Assembly (NCBI GenBank): GCA_017504485.1
Contig: JAFVRC010000012.1
Coordinates: forward strand, 1-64,000
Direction of reading: 5' to 3'
DNA length: 64,000 nucleotides
Source: Alistipes sp.
Lineage (GTDB): Bacteria > Bacteroidota > Bacteroidia > Bacteroidales > Rikenellaceae
This document shows, piece after piece, positions 1-8,137 of this stretch. A program made the translations under genes and the position numbers. How positions within the stretch are numbered: the stretch's first letter is position 1; the number at the start of each line of letters is the position of its first letter. The notes under the pieces are model-generated. The model was not told the DNA's origin and searched no databases. It saw nothing but the letters and a program-made list of their open reading frames with translations.

Positions 1-227
1 AAGAGGAATTTCAAGGCTCGCGAAGCACGAATAACCGCAGCATACCAAGCGTATGTGAGGATTATGAGAGCAAGCACAACGCAGAAATTACCTTGCAAGA
101 CCTTTGAAGTTGTATAGCAAGAGGAATTTCAAGGCTCGCGAAGCACGAATAACCGCAGCATACCAAGCGTATGTGAGGATTATGAGAGCAAGCACAACGC
201 AGAAATTACCTTGCTATACAGCTTCAA
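1..227 (+). repeat. two tandem copies of a 96-bp hairpin repeat
   Basis: Bases 1-96 and 119-214 are identical and are separated by a 22-bp spacer. The second copy is enclosed by an 18-bp inverted repeat (104-121 and 210-227) with one T-G wobble. Pairing continues inward through GGAATTTC and GAAATTACC, so 104-227 can fold into one long hairpin. The apical stem is CATAC-CAAGC-GTATG (41-55 and 159-173). The stop codon of the DoxX-like gene (224-226) lies inside the outer arm. The window edge cuts the first copy, so the array may extend left. Related elements occur at 4935-5040 and 7378-7478. It may be a terminator, a REP-like element or a MITE-like element; no function is shown. Confidence 0.85.
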
Positions 228-1348
228 TACTCTATGTCGCGACAATTCAGTTTATTGACAATCGTCCCATCAAGAAGCTCGACAAGACCACTGTTGGCGC
301 GGAGCATAGTCTTCATGGTTTTGGCGTCGATGTTGTAGCAAGGAACGGGAGAGCTGTTAGCAAAGCTATGGTAGTGCTCGGCATCGAAGTACTCGGGAGT
401 GAGGCATATCACATTGCTGCCCTCGCGCTCGGCACGCTCGACAACTCGGGCCATACGAGACACACAAGCCTCACCAATATTCCGCAAATCGGCCACACAC
501 AGCATATACATACGCCCCGGCAGGGAGAGTAGCGAATCGGTCTTATCGACCTGCGCCTCGCTCAGGTGGAACTCCAAAATCATAGGCTCCACACGACTAT
601 GCTCCGCATCTCCCACACGAGTCTCAACCCACTCCCAACGCTTCTCGTTGTGCCATGCTCTGTCGGCGAGTGAGAACTCGCGCAAGCGACCTGTGCGGCG
701 ATTGCGATAGACCAGCACTACATCATCGGTATCGCGCTTGGCCCTCGCACGCTGCATCTCCTCGGCGATATTCACCCCCTCCTTGTAGGGCAGCAGGTCG
801 ATAGGCGGCAGGTGCAGGTAGCTGTATGCGCCCACGCTCATCGACATCGTGAAGAAGAAGAGCATCAGCGCAAACTCCAACTTCGAGAAGGAGAATATTC
901 GGTCAGGTCGATATCGCCACCAGAAGCAGAAGGCCATAGGCAGCAGCACGAGATTTTTGAGGAACGTAGCCATCGGCGTGAGCTTCACAAACTCGCCGAA
1001 GCAGCCGCAATCCTCCACCGGAATAAAAGTCACCGAGAGAAACGTGAGCAGCGTGAAGAAGCACATCGACAGCACCGAGAATATCGACACCAGGCGTATG
1101 CGAACCTTGAAGAGCAGCATACAGCCCATCATCAGCTCCGCGCCGCAGAGCCATATCGAGAATATGAGCACCAGCCACTCGGGAGCCTCGATGCCGTAGG
1201 CCGCCTGATAGTTGTTGATGTTCATCACCGTGCCCCACGGATCGATAGCCTTGAAGAAGCCCGAGATGATGAACGTAATCGCAAAGGTTATGCGACAGAG
1301 GTGCGACAAGATGCGGAACCACCGCCTATTTCTCAACGTAGAAGCCAT
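224..1348 (-). CDS. DoxX/MauE-like membrane protein with periplasmic C-terminal domain
   Basis: This is a 374-residue inner-membrane protein. The N-terminal half has about four to five hydrophobic helices (roughly residues 17-40, 62-84, 88-110, 125-145 and 155-178). It includes the stretch VEDCGCFGEF, typical of the MauE/DoxX-like proteins of Bacteroidota (the BT_3928-type family). The C-terminal half (about 185-374) is soluble and presumably periplasmic. It looks faintly thioredoxin-like but shows no CXXC pair. The start is 3 bp downstream of tmk, so it ends the suf-tmk operon. The family role is not established; an electron-transfer or redox role is a guess from MauE. Its 3' end runs into the large hairpin repeat. 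Confidence 0.75.
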   Translation of the reverse strand: MASTLRNRRWFRILSHLCRITFAITFIISGFFKAIDPWGTVMNINNYQAAYGIEAPEWLVLIFSIWLCGAELMMGCMLLFKVRIRLVSIFSVLSMCFFTLLTFLSVTFIPVEDCGCFGEFVKLTPMATFLKNLVLLPMAFCFWWRYRPDRIFSFSKLEFALMLFFFTMSMSVGAYSYLHLPPIDLLPYKEGVNIAEEMQRARAKRDTDDVVLVYRNRRTGRLREFSLADRAWHNEKRWEWVETRVGDAEHSRVEPMILEFHLSEAQVDKTDSLLSLPGRMYMLCVADLRNIGEACVSRMARVVERAEREGSNVICLTPEYFDAEHYHSFANSSPVPCYNIDAKTMKTMLRANSGLVELLDGTIVNKLNCRDIEY

Positions 1349-1351
1349 ATC

Positions 1352-2038
1352 CTACAACCTTTCGAGCAGCGGAGCAATCTCGGCCTCTATGCGCTCGAAA
1401 ATTTGCTCGGGCGAGGCCATAGCCCCCTCCGCATCGCTGCAATCCACCACCTTCAACTCCTCGTCCCATGTCGAGGCTGCGAGATAGACTTCGCGCACGC
1501 GCTGCTGCAGCGTGAGCGACTGCTCGTGTATGTCGCTCGCACCATTGAGATACGAGCGGTCGTCGCCCTCGCGCTGCTCGGTGAGCTTGCGCTCCGTGAA
1601 GGCGAAGGGCACATCCAGAAAGAGCGACACGTCGGGCCGAGGAATGGCATTCACCCCGTATTCGAGGTGCATAATCCAGTCGTAGAGGCGACGACGAGCC
1701 TCCGCATCAGCGATTTTGGCACACTGATAGCCCACATTCGAATAGACGTAGCGATCGACAATCACCACCTTACCCTCGGCCTCCCAGCCGCGAATAGTGG
1801 CCGCAGCATCGGCCCTATCGCCCGCATAGAGCAACGCAACGATATAGGGGTCCACGGCATCCACACTCCCCAGCTCACCACGCAGAAAACGGGCTATGAG
1901 CTCTCCGTAGATTGGCGCATCGAAGCGCGGAAAGTGCAGGTACTCGCTCTGCACGCCACGCTCCTCGAGTGCCGCACGCAACATCTTGATTTGCGTAGAT
2001 TTGCCGGCACCGTCAAGTCCTTCAAGTACGATAAACAT
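1352..2038 (-). CDS. tmk: thymidylate kinase
   Basis: dTMP kinase phosphorylates dTMP to dTDP in the cytoplasm. The protein has 228 residues. The P-loop GLDGAGKST lies at about residues 7-15. The DR-type motif in DRYVYSNVGYQ and the strand PDVSLFLDVP follow in the expected order. I chose the ATG at 2038, which reads MFIVLEGLDGAGKST, the standard N-terminus of the family. An in-frame start further upstream would add 28 residues and overlap sufS. The gene begins 7 bp after the sufS stop and is probably co-transcribed with the suf operon. Confidence 0.95.
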   Translation of the reverse strand: MFIVLEGLDGAGKSTQIKMLRAALEERGVQSEYLHFPRFDAPIYGELIARFLRGELGSVDAVDPYIVALLYAGDRADAAATIRGWEAEGKVVIVDRYVYSNVGYQCAKIADAEARRRLYDWIMHLEYGVNAIPRPDVSLFLDVPFAFTERKLTEQREGDDRSYLNGASDIHEQSLTLQQRVREVYLAASTWDEELKVVDCSDAEGAMASPEQIFERIEAEIAPLLERL

Positions 2039-2045
2039 CTCTTCT

Positions 2046-3266
2046 CTATTTAAGCATTCGCACCGCACGCCGCACACCCTCGACGAGGCTATCGACGTCG
2101 GCCATAGTGTTGTATAATCCAAACGAGGCGCGACACATTCCCGTCACGCCGAAGCGAGCCATCGTAGGCTCGGCGCAGTGGTGGCCCGTGCGCACCGCAA
2201 CGCCCATCTTGTCGAGTATCATCCCCACGTCGTAGTGGTCGCACCCCTCGACACGGAACGATATTATCGGAGCCTTGTCGGCCGTCGTGCCGAAGATGCG
2301 CATACCCTCAATCTCCATCAATCGCTGCGTAGCATAGTCGCACACCCCGCGCTCGTGCGCCTCTACCTCGGCCGATGGTAGCGTATCGAGGTATCGCACC
2401 GCCTCGGCCATAGCCACCGCACCCACAAAGTTGGGCGTACCCGCCTCGAACTTCAAGGGCAGAGGGGCGTATGTCGTGTGCTCGAAGGTGACCTTATCGA
2501 CCATATCGCCACCACCCATATACGGAGGCATAGCCTCCAACAGCTCGCGACGACCATAGAGCACTCCCGTACCCGTCGGGCCGTAGAGCTTATGGCCCGA
2601 GAAGGCGTAGAAGTCGCAGCCGAGGGCCTTAACATCCACTCCGCCGTGCACCACACCCTGACAACCATCGACCACCACAACGGCACCCACGGCGTGCGCC
2701 TTGTCGATAATCGCACCGAGGTCGGGGCGTGTGCCGAGCGTATTCGAGGCCTGCGTGACAGCCACAACCTTCGTGCGCTCGTCGAGCAGCGAGTCGAGGC
2801 TCTCCATCATCAGTGCACCGTCATCCCCCACCGGAATAACGCGCAGCTCGGCACCCTTACGCGCTGCAGCAAGCTGCCACGGCACGATATTCGAGTGGTG
2901 CTCGATATGGCTGACGACGATATTATCGCCCTTGCCGAGCGCATAGTCACACCACGCCGAGGCCACCATATTGAGCGACATCGTGGCACCCGACGTAAAG
3001 ATAACCTCTTCGCACGAAGCGGCACCGATGAAGCGGCGCATCGTCTCGCGAGCCGCCTCGTACTCGCCCGTCATCATATCCGAGAGGTGATGCACCCCGC
3101 GATGCACATTGGCGTTGATAGTGCGATAGATACGCTCCTCGCACTCAACGACCGAGCGCGGTTTCTGCGCCGTAGCACCACTATCGAGATAGACGAGCGG
3201 TCGGCCGTACACCTCGCGTGATAGTATCGGAAAATCTTCGCGTATTCGGTTTATATCGAGAGCCAT
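2046..3266 (-). CDS. sufS: cysteine desulfurase SufS
   Basis: This PLP enzyme supplies sulfur for Fe-S cluster assembly by converting cysteine to alanine plus enzyme-bound persulfide. The protein has 406 residues, normal for class II desulfurases. The PLP lysine is K226 in AFSGHKLYGPTG. The cofactor-stacking His is H123 in SHIEHHSN, and D200 is in VVVDGCQG. The persulfide cysteine is C364 in RTGHHCAEPTM. It sits directly after sufD (4-bp gap). No sufE or sufU gene is visible in the window, so the partner that accepts the sulfur must lie elsewhere. Confidence 0.97.
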   Translation of the reverse strand: MALDINRIREDFPILSREVYGRPLVYLDSGATAQKPRSVVECEERIYRTINANVHRGVHHLSDMMTGEYEAARETMRRFIGAASCEEVIFTSGATMSLNMVASAWCDYALGKGDNIVVSHIEHHSNIVPWQLAAARKGAELRVIPVGDDGALMMESLDSLLDERTKVVAVTQASNTLGTRPDLGAIIDKAHAVGAVVVVDGCQGVVHGGVDVKALGCDFYAFSGHKLYGPTGTGVLYGRRELLEAMPPYMGGGDMVDKVTFEHTTYAPLPLKFEAGTPNFVGAVAMAEAVRYLDTLPSAEVEAHERGVCDYATQRLMEIEGMRIFGTTADKAPIISFRVEGCDHYDVGMILDKMGVAVRTGHHCAEPTMARFGVTGMCRASFGLYNTMADVDSLVEGVRRAVRMLK

Positions 3267-3270
3267 AGCA

Positions 3271-4092
3271 CTACAATTTTTGCAACTTTTCGTTCAGCGA
3301 CTCGGCGAGCATAGTACCCAAAGACTCCACCTCGCACCGCGACACCACATCGCAGACGAAGCCCTCAATCTGCAAACGCTCCGCCTCGCGACGCGATATG
3401 CCTCGCTGCTGCATATAGTAGATAGCCTCCTCGTCGAGACGGCCTACCGTCGTGCCGTGCGAGCACTTCACATCGTCGGCATATATCTCGAGCTGCGGCA
3501 TACTCGTTATATGGGCCGCACCCAGCTCCACATTGCGGTTGAGCTGCGCAGCATCCGTGCGCTGTGCATCCTGCGCCACATAGACCATACCGCGGAACTC
3601 GCCCGTAGCACGCCCTGCGGCCACACCCTTGACGAGCGACGAGCTGCGACAGTCGGCCACGTTATGGCGCGTATTGACCGAGACCATAGCGTGTTCGCGC
3701 TCCACGGCCACAAAGACACCGTACATATCGCTCTCGGCGTGCGCGCCATTGAGCTGCGTGGCATAGTCGGCGTGCGCCCCTGCGAGCAGCACAGCGACCA
3801 TACGGTAGCAACTCGCCTCGGCCTGCACGACGTTCATCGCGGCGTAGCACTCGGCCGTATATACGTCCGTCACATCTACCGAGCAACCCTCGCCAAGCCG
3901 AAGTTCTATCGACGAAGCGGCAGCCGTGTCGTGCAACACCACGAGATGCACCCTCTGCCGCGTAGCAACATCGATGGTCGCACTACCCGATGCACGCACC
4001 AGGAGAGGCACTCCGACCGCCTCGGCATCGTCTATTCGGTCACCCTTGAATGGTTGCAGAGTTCCCTCCGCTATCAGTTGTTGAAGCTCCAT
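3271..4092 (-). CDS. sufD: Fe-S cluster scaffold subunit SufD, short form
   Basis: SufD is a beta-helix partner of SufB and SufC in the Fe-S scaffold complex. The C-terminal signature is clear: CSHGTTVGRLDEEAIYYMQQ, then RGISRREAERL and a hydrophobic end. The protein has only 273 residues against about 420-450 for typical SufD. The missing part is the N-terminal helical region and early beta strands. The reading frame starts at a plausible ATG 6 bp after sufC, and the upstream bases are sufC itself, so this is a compact gene rather than a broken one. It is not SufB, which is separate and full length. Confidence 0.88.
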   Translation of the reverse strand: MELQQLIAEGTLQPFKGDRIDDAEAVGVPLLVRASGSATIDVATRQRVHLVVLHDTAAASSIELRLGEGCSVDVTDVYTAECYAAMNVVQAEASCYRMVAVLLAGAHADYATQLNGAHAESDMYGVFVAVEREHAMVSVNTRHNVADCRSSSLVKGVAAGRATGEFRGMVYVAQDAQRTDAAQLNRNVELGAAHITSMPQLEIYADDVKCSHGTTVGRLDEEAIYYMQQRGISRREAERLQIEGFVCDVVSRCEVESLGTMLAESLNEKLQKL

Positions 4093-4098
4093 TGTCGG

Positions 4099-4851
4099 CT
4101 ACTCTTTATAGTCGTTTATAAGCCAATCGTATCCCTCCTTCTCGAGCTTCAGGGCGAGCGACTTATCGCCCGAATAGATTATGCGGCCGTGGTAGAGAAC
4201 GTGCACATAGTCGGGCACAATATAGTCCAGAAGTCGCTGGTAGTGAGTAATGACCACCGTTGCGTTCTGCTCCGTATGCAGGCGCGTAACACCCGTAGCC
4301 ACGATACGCAGAGCATCAATATCGAGGCCCGAGTCCGTCTCGTCGAGAATTGCGAGCTTCGGCTCGAGCATCGCCATCTGAAAAATCTCGTTCTTCTTCT
4401 TCTCGCCACCCGAGAAGCCCTCATTCACGGCACGCGACGTGAGCTTCGCATCGAGCTCCACAATCTTGCTCTTCTCGCGCATCAGCTTCAGGAACTCGGC
4501 CGCCGAGAGGGGCTCCTCGCCCTGCGCCTTGCGACGCTCGTTGACGGCCACCTTCATAAAGTTGGCCATCGTCACCCCCGGAATCTCCACCGGATACTGA
4601 AAGCCGAGGAATAGGCCCTTACGCGCACGCTCCTCGATAGGCTTGTCGAGAAGATTCTCGCCCTCGAATAGCACCTCACCACCCGTCACCGTAAATTTCG
4701 CGTTGCCGGCCAAGACCGACGCAAGCGTACTCTTACCCGAGCCATTCGGCCCCATAATGGCGTGCACCTCACCCGCCTTGACCGAGAGGTTTATGCCTCG
4801 CAGTATCTCCTTGCCCTCAACCGAGGCGTGCAAATCTTTAATCTCTAACAT
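4099..4851 (-). CDS. sufC: Fe-S assembly ATPase SufC
   Basis: This is a cytoplasmic ABC-type ATPase that drives the SufBCD scaffold. The protein has 250 residues. Walker A is GPNGSGKST near residues 34-42. The family-specific signature SGGEKKKNE follows at about residue 148, then Walker B in LAILDETDSGLD and the H-loop in VITHYQR. It is followed by sufD with a 6-bp gap. A 184-bp non-coding stretch separates it from sufB upstream, which is unusual inside a suf operon and holds a hairpin repeat. Confidence 0.97.
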   Translation of the reverse strand: MLEIKDLHASVEGKEILRGINLSVKAGEVHAIMGPNGSGKSTLASVLAGNAKFTVTGGEVLFEGENLLDKPIEERARKGLFLGFQYPVEIPGVTMANFMKVAVNERRKAQGEEPLSAAEFLKLMREKSKIVELDAKLTSRAVNEGFSGGEKKKNEIFQMAMLEPKLAILDETDSGLDIDALRIVATGVTRLHTEQNATVVITHYQRLLDYIVPDYVHVLYHGRIIYSGDKSLALKLEKEGYDWLINDYKE

Positions 4852-4898
4852 ATTTTTTTAGTTTTCTATTATTTTCTCTATTCTTCACTCCCCCTGAA

Positions 4899-4928
4899 AA
4901 TCACTCTCCCCGAAAATCGGAGGTGATT
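4899..4928. terminator. hairpin between sufB and sufC
   Basis: Arms AATCAC(T)CTCC and GGAGGTGATT form a 10-bp stem with one bulged T around a short loop. It lies in the sufB-sufC gap, next to the larger repeat hairpin at 4935-5017. There is no clean T-run on the minus strand. It may be a weak terminator or an mRNA stabiliser that sets sufB apart from sufCDS. Confidence 0.4.
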
Positions 4929-4934
4929 GAGCTG

Positions 4935-5040
4935 TTTTTGTGCAAGTCAAGGCGACAAAAGCGGAGCATAGCCGAGCCTATGTGAGCATTTTGGCGTTCC
5001 GCAGGCTTGTGCAAAAAGAGCCAATCAGAACGATTTTACC
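4935..5040 (+). repeat. hairpin repeat, copy at the sufB 3' end
   Basis: Outer arms TTTTTGTGCAAG (4935-4946) and CTTGTGCAAAAA (5006-5017) pair along 12 positions if two G-T wobbles are allowed on the plus strand. An AAAA/TTTT stem and the apical stem CATAG-CCGAGC-CTATG (4967-4982) lie inside. The last 30 bases (5011-5040) match 7449-7478 exactly and include the sufB stop codon. It belongs to the same family as 1-227 and 7378-7478. Confidence 0.85.
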
Positions 5041-6478
5041 CCACCGAGTTCTCCAAACTAATAGCCAACAACTTCTGCGCCTCAACGGCAAACTCCATAG
5101 GCAACTTTGCCAAAACCTCACGGGCATAGCCTCCTACGATGATCCCTACGGCATCTTCGGTGGAGATGCCTCGCTGGTTGCAGTAGAAGAGCTGCTCCTC
5201 GGATATCTTGGAGGTTGTAGCCTCGTGCTCGAGCTGGGCAGAGGAGTTGTGCGAGTCGATAGTCGGGAAGGTGTGGGCACCGCACTTGTCGCCTATGAGC
5301 AGCGAGTCGCACTGCGAATAGTTGCGAGCCCCATCGGCCTTGGCAGCAATTCGCACCAATCCGCGATAGGAGTTCTGCGACTGCCCGGCAGAGATTCCCT
5401 TGGAGACGATGCGGCTGCGTGTGTTGCGGCCTATGTGTATCATCTTTGTTCCCGTATCGGCCTGCTGAAAGTTGTTGGTCATAGCCACGGAGTAGAACTC
5501 GCCCACCGAGTTGTCGCCCGCCAGAACACACGACGGATACTTCCACGTTATGGCCGAGCCGGTCTCGACCTGTGTCCACGAGAGGTGGGCATTCTCGCGG
5601 CATAAGCCTCGCTTGGTAACGAAGTTGTAGATACCGCCCTTGCCCTGCTTGTCGCCCGGATACCAATTCTGCACTGTCGAGTACTTCACATCGGCATCAC
5701 GCTCGACGACTATCTCCACCACGGCAGCGTGCAGCTGATTCTCGTCGCGCTGCGGCGCAGTGCAACCCTCGAGGTAGCTGACATAGGCCCCCTCGTCGGC
5801 CACGATAAGGGTACGCTCAAACTGCCCCGTACCCGAGGCGTTGATGCGGAAGTAGGTCGAGAGCTCCATCGGGCAACGCACACCCTTCGGGATGTAGCAG
5901 AACGAGCCGTCTGAAAAGACCGCCGTATTGAGTGCCGCATAGAAGTTATCGGCGTATGGCACCACCGAGCCGAGGTACTTACGCACCAGCTCGGGATAGT
6001 CGCGCACAGCCTCCGACATCGAGCAGAAGATGATGCCCTTCTCGGCGAGAGTTTCGCGGAAGGTGGTCTTGACCGACGAGGAGTCGAGCACCGCATCTAC
6101 GGCCACACCCGCCAGTGCCATCTGCTCCTCGAGCGGAATACCCAGCTTATCGAATGTACGTTTAAGCTCGGGGTCCACCTCGTCCATCGACGAGAGCGTC
6201 TTGCGCTTGGGCGCGGCATAGTAGATGATATCCTGAAAATCTATCTGCGGGATATCGAGGTGCCCCCACGTCGGGTGCTTCATCTTAAGCCAATGGCGGT
6301 AGGCCTTCAGGCGCAGTTCCAAGAGCCACTCGGGCTCGCACTTCTTGGCCGATATAAGGCGAATAACATCCTCGTTCAGCCCCTTGGGGATATACTCGGT
6401 GTCGATATCCGACGTGAAGCCGTACTTGTAGTCCGACTTCTCGAGCTTATCGATTATGTTTTGGTTATCGTTGTTCAT
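5036..6478 (-). CDS. sufB: Fe-S cluster scaffold subunit SufB
   Basis: SufB is the core scaffold on which Fe-S clusters are built. The protein has 480 residues, the full family length. Recognisable stretches include [34 protein letters not shown] and, near the end, the conserved CNQRGIS followed by [13 protein letters not shown] chose the ATG at 6478 ([12 protein letters not shown]). An upstream in-frame ATG would add 39 residues read from the promoter/terminator zone and is rejected. It is the first gene of the suf cluster, with a Bacteroidota-type promoter at 6541-6571. Confidence 0.96.
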   Translation of the reverse strand: MNNDNQNIIDKLEKSDYKYGFTSDIDTEYIPKGLNEDVIRLISAKKCEPEWLLELRLKAYRHWLKMKHPTWGHLDIPQIDFQDIIYYAAPKRKTLSSMDEVDPELKRTFDKLGIPLEEQMALAGVAVDAVLDSSSVKTTFRETLAEKGIIFCSMSEAVRDYPELVRKYLGSVVPYADNFYAALNTAVFSDGSFCYIPKGVRCPMELSTYFRINASGTGQFERTLIVADEGAYVSYLEGCTAPQRDENQLHAAVVEIVVERDADVKYSTVQNWYPGDKQGKGGIYNFVTKRGLCRENAHLSWTQVETGSAITWKYPSCVLAGDNSVGEFYSVAMTNNFQQADTGTKMIHIGRNTRSRIVSKGISAGQSQNSYRGLVRIAAKADGARNYSQCDSLLIGDKCGAHTFPTIDSHNSSAQLEHEATTSKISEEQLFYCNQRGISTEDAVGIIVGGYAREVLAKLPMEFAVEAQKLLAISLENSVG

Positions 6479-6540
6479 AAAGCGTGTTACTCTTCGCTGC
6501 GCCCAATAGCCTATGGCTATATTACGGCACAACAATCGGA

Positions 6541-6571
6541 CAAAGATACAAAAAAAGTGCGAGAGTACGAA
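6541..6571 (-). promoter_or_regulatory. probable sufB promoter
   Basis: On the minus strand, TATCTTTG (6541-6548) matches the Bacteroidota -7 box TAnnTTTG. TTCG (6568-6571) lies 19 bp upstream as a variant -33 box. The -33 box lies inside the hairpin that ends the tsaB unit. The sufB ATG is 62 bp downstream of the -7 box. Confidence 0.6.
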
Positions 6572-6593
6572 TTTTTTTCGCACACTCTCGCAC
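6557..6593 (-). terminator. terminator after tsaB
   Basis: Arms GTGCGAGAGT (6557-6566) and ACTCTCGCAC (6584-6593) form a perfect 10-bp stem, extended inward by GAA/TTC pairing. On the minus strand it is followed by a run of seven T. It stops transcription from tsaB and overlaps the sufB promoter. Confidence 0.75.
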
Positions 6594-6611
6594 ATATCCC
6601 CCGCTTAACGA

Positions 6612-7319
6612 CTAAAAAAGTCGCTTTTTCGAGGTTGTAACCACAAAATCTTTCAGATAGAAGGGCTCGAAGTAGGCCACATCCTCGAACTCCCCGGCCT
6701 CGAAAGCACGCTCCGCAAGACGCGCCATACCGCGTACCGACGGCACTACGCTCACAAGCTCGACATTCGGAATCACATCGGCGCACTTGGCCGCTCCGTT
6801 GCCGAAGATGACGAGCCGCTCGCCACCCGTGCGGTAGGCCGCAAAGCTCTCGGGCGTAACCACCTCGGCGCACACCTCGCACCGCTCGCCGCCCTGCGCA
6901 TCGAAGAGCTGCGCATAGACCTCCATACGTCGCGCATCGACCATCGGACAGAGCAACGCCTCGTCCCACTGCTCGACATCTATGATGCCTGCCTCGTAAT
7001 CCTCGCGTGCCACCTCGCAGAGTGCCGCTAACGAGCTGATACCCAGCAGCGGCTTATTGCAGCCGTAGCACAACCCCTTGGCAAACGACACGCCGATGCG
7101 CAGCCCCGTATATGAGCCCGGGCCCTTGCCCACGGCCACTGCATCCAAATCCTCGGCTGCAAGGCCATTTTCGCGCAACAGTTCATCGACAAAGACCGCC
7201 ACTTTACGCGCGTGATCGCGCCCCTCGTCGCTCTCGCGCAGAGCCACAAGCTCACCGTCGCGCACGATGCCCACCGAGCAGATGTCGGTACCCGTCTCAA
7301 TACATAAAATCAGTGCCAT
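6612..7319 (-). CDS. tsaB: tRNA t6A biosynthesis protein TsaB
   Basis: TsaB is the scaffold partner of TsaD in making the threonylcarbamoyl-adenosine modification of ANN-reading tRNAs. The protein has 235 residues with an ASKHA-like fold. It starts MALILCIETGTDICSVG and has the hallmark GKGPGSYTGLRIG near residue 65. It lacks the metal-binding histidines of TsaD, as expected. It stands alone between smpB and sufB, flanked by the hairpin repeat upstream and a terminator downstream. Confidence 0.94.
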   Translation of the reverse strand: MALILCIETGTDICSVGIVRDGELVALRESDEGRDHARKVAVFVDELLRENGLAAEDLDAVAVGKGPGSYTGLRIGVSFAKGLCYGCNKPLLGISSLAALCEVAREDYEAGIIDVEQWDEALLCPMVDARRMEVYAQLFDAQGGERCEVCAEVVTPESFAAYRTGGERLVIFGNGAAKCADVIPNVELVSVVPSVRGMARLAERAFEAGEFEDVAYFEPFYLKDFVVTTSKKRLF

Positions 7320-7377
7320 ATTTTATATCTTCGTTTCACTAAACAATACCATCAAAACAGAAATATCGGCCTTCAAC

Positions 7378-7478
7378 TTGTGCAAGGCAAGGCGACAAAA
7401 GCGGAGCATATCAAGCGTATGTTAGCATTTTAGCGACTGCCGACCTGCGCAAAAAGAGCCAATCAGAACGATTTTACC
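7378..7478 (+). repeat. hairpin repeat, copy at the smpB 3' end
   Basis: TTGTGCAAGG (7378-7387) pairs with CCTGCGCAA (7444-7452), with one bulge and one T-G wobble on the plus strand. The inner AAAA/TTTT stem is present, and the apical stem is CATAT-CAAGC-GTATG (7407-7421). The left arm and following bases match the copy at 4941 at 30 of 31 positions. The right 30 bases (7449-7478) are identical to 5011-5040 and include the smpB stop codon. Confidence 0.85.
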
Positions 7479-7935
7479 GGTAGGTCTTAATAGCCTTATC
7501 CATCTCGCGCTTCGCATCATTTGCCTTGATATACTCGCGCTTGTCGTAGGACTTGCGGCCGCGAGCAAGGCCTATGGCAATCTTGGCGAAGCCACGCTCG
7601 GTGAGGAAGAGGCGCAGGCCGACAATAGTCAAACCCTTGTCCTGCAAGGAGCGTTGCAACTTGGCCAACTCCTTGCGGTTGAGCAGGAGCTTGCGGTCGC
7701 GCTTCGGGATATGGTTGTTGCAGGTACCCCACGAGTACTCGGCGATATTCACGCCGCGTATCCACAACTCGCCACGGTCGAAGTAACAGTAGGAATCGAC
7801 CATCGAGGCCTTGCCCAAGCGTATCGACTTTATCTCGGTTCCCACCAGCACCACACCGGCGATATACTCTTCGAGTATCTCGTAGTCGAAGGTTGCTCGC
7901 TTATTGCGTATATTTACACTCTTAAAATCTGCCAT
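7474..7935 (-). CDS. smpB: SsrA-binding protein SmpB
   Basis: SmpB binds tmRNA and delivers it to stalled ribosomes for trans-translation. The protein has 153 residues, the normal length. Family motifs are [17 protein letters not shown] near the start, [27 protein letters not shown] and the basic C-terminal tail ending KTYR. The tmRNA gene (ssrA) is not visible in this window. The stop codon lies inside the repeat at 7378-7478. About 200 bp of sequence without a clear gene precedes it (7936-8137). Confidence 0.96.
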   Translation of the reverse strand: MADFKSVNIRNKRATFDYEILEEYIAGVVLVGTEIKSIRLGKASMVDSYCYFDRGELWIRGVNIAEYSWGTCNNHIPKRDRKLLLNRKELAKLQRSLQDKGLTIVGLRLFLTERGFAKIAIGLARGRKSYDKREYIKANDAKREMDKAIKTYR

Positions 7936-8137
7936 ACTATGCTCAATCTACCCTCGCTTTTACGCACCCCGCATACGCTGTTCGGCACGAACTTTGCGAT
8001 ATTCGGTCGCAGAGGGTGACCGGTTAAAAAAGGTAACTATTCTTTTATCTTTGATATGTTTTACACATCTTTCTGTTTATTTTCTGTTTGCACACTCCGG
8101 TTGCCCTCTCTTTTTCCGCAGTCAAAGAGTCAAAATA

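Noticed and set aside
1..227. CRISPR array (two identical repeats with a 22-bp spacer)
   Set aside because: The repeat unit is 96 bp, there are only two copies, the second copy sits in a longer palindrome, and no cas gene is present.
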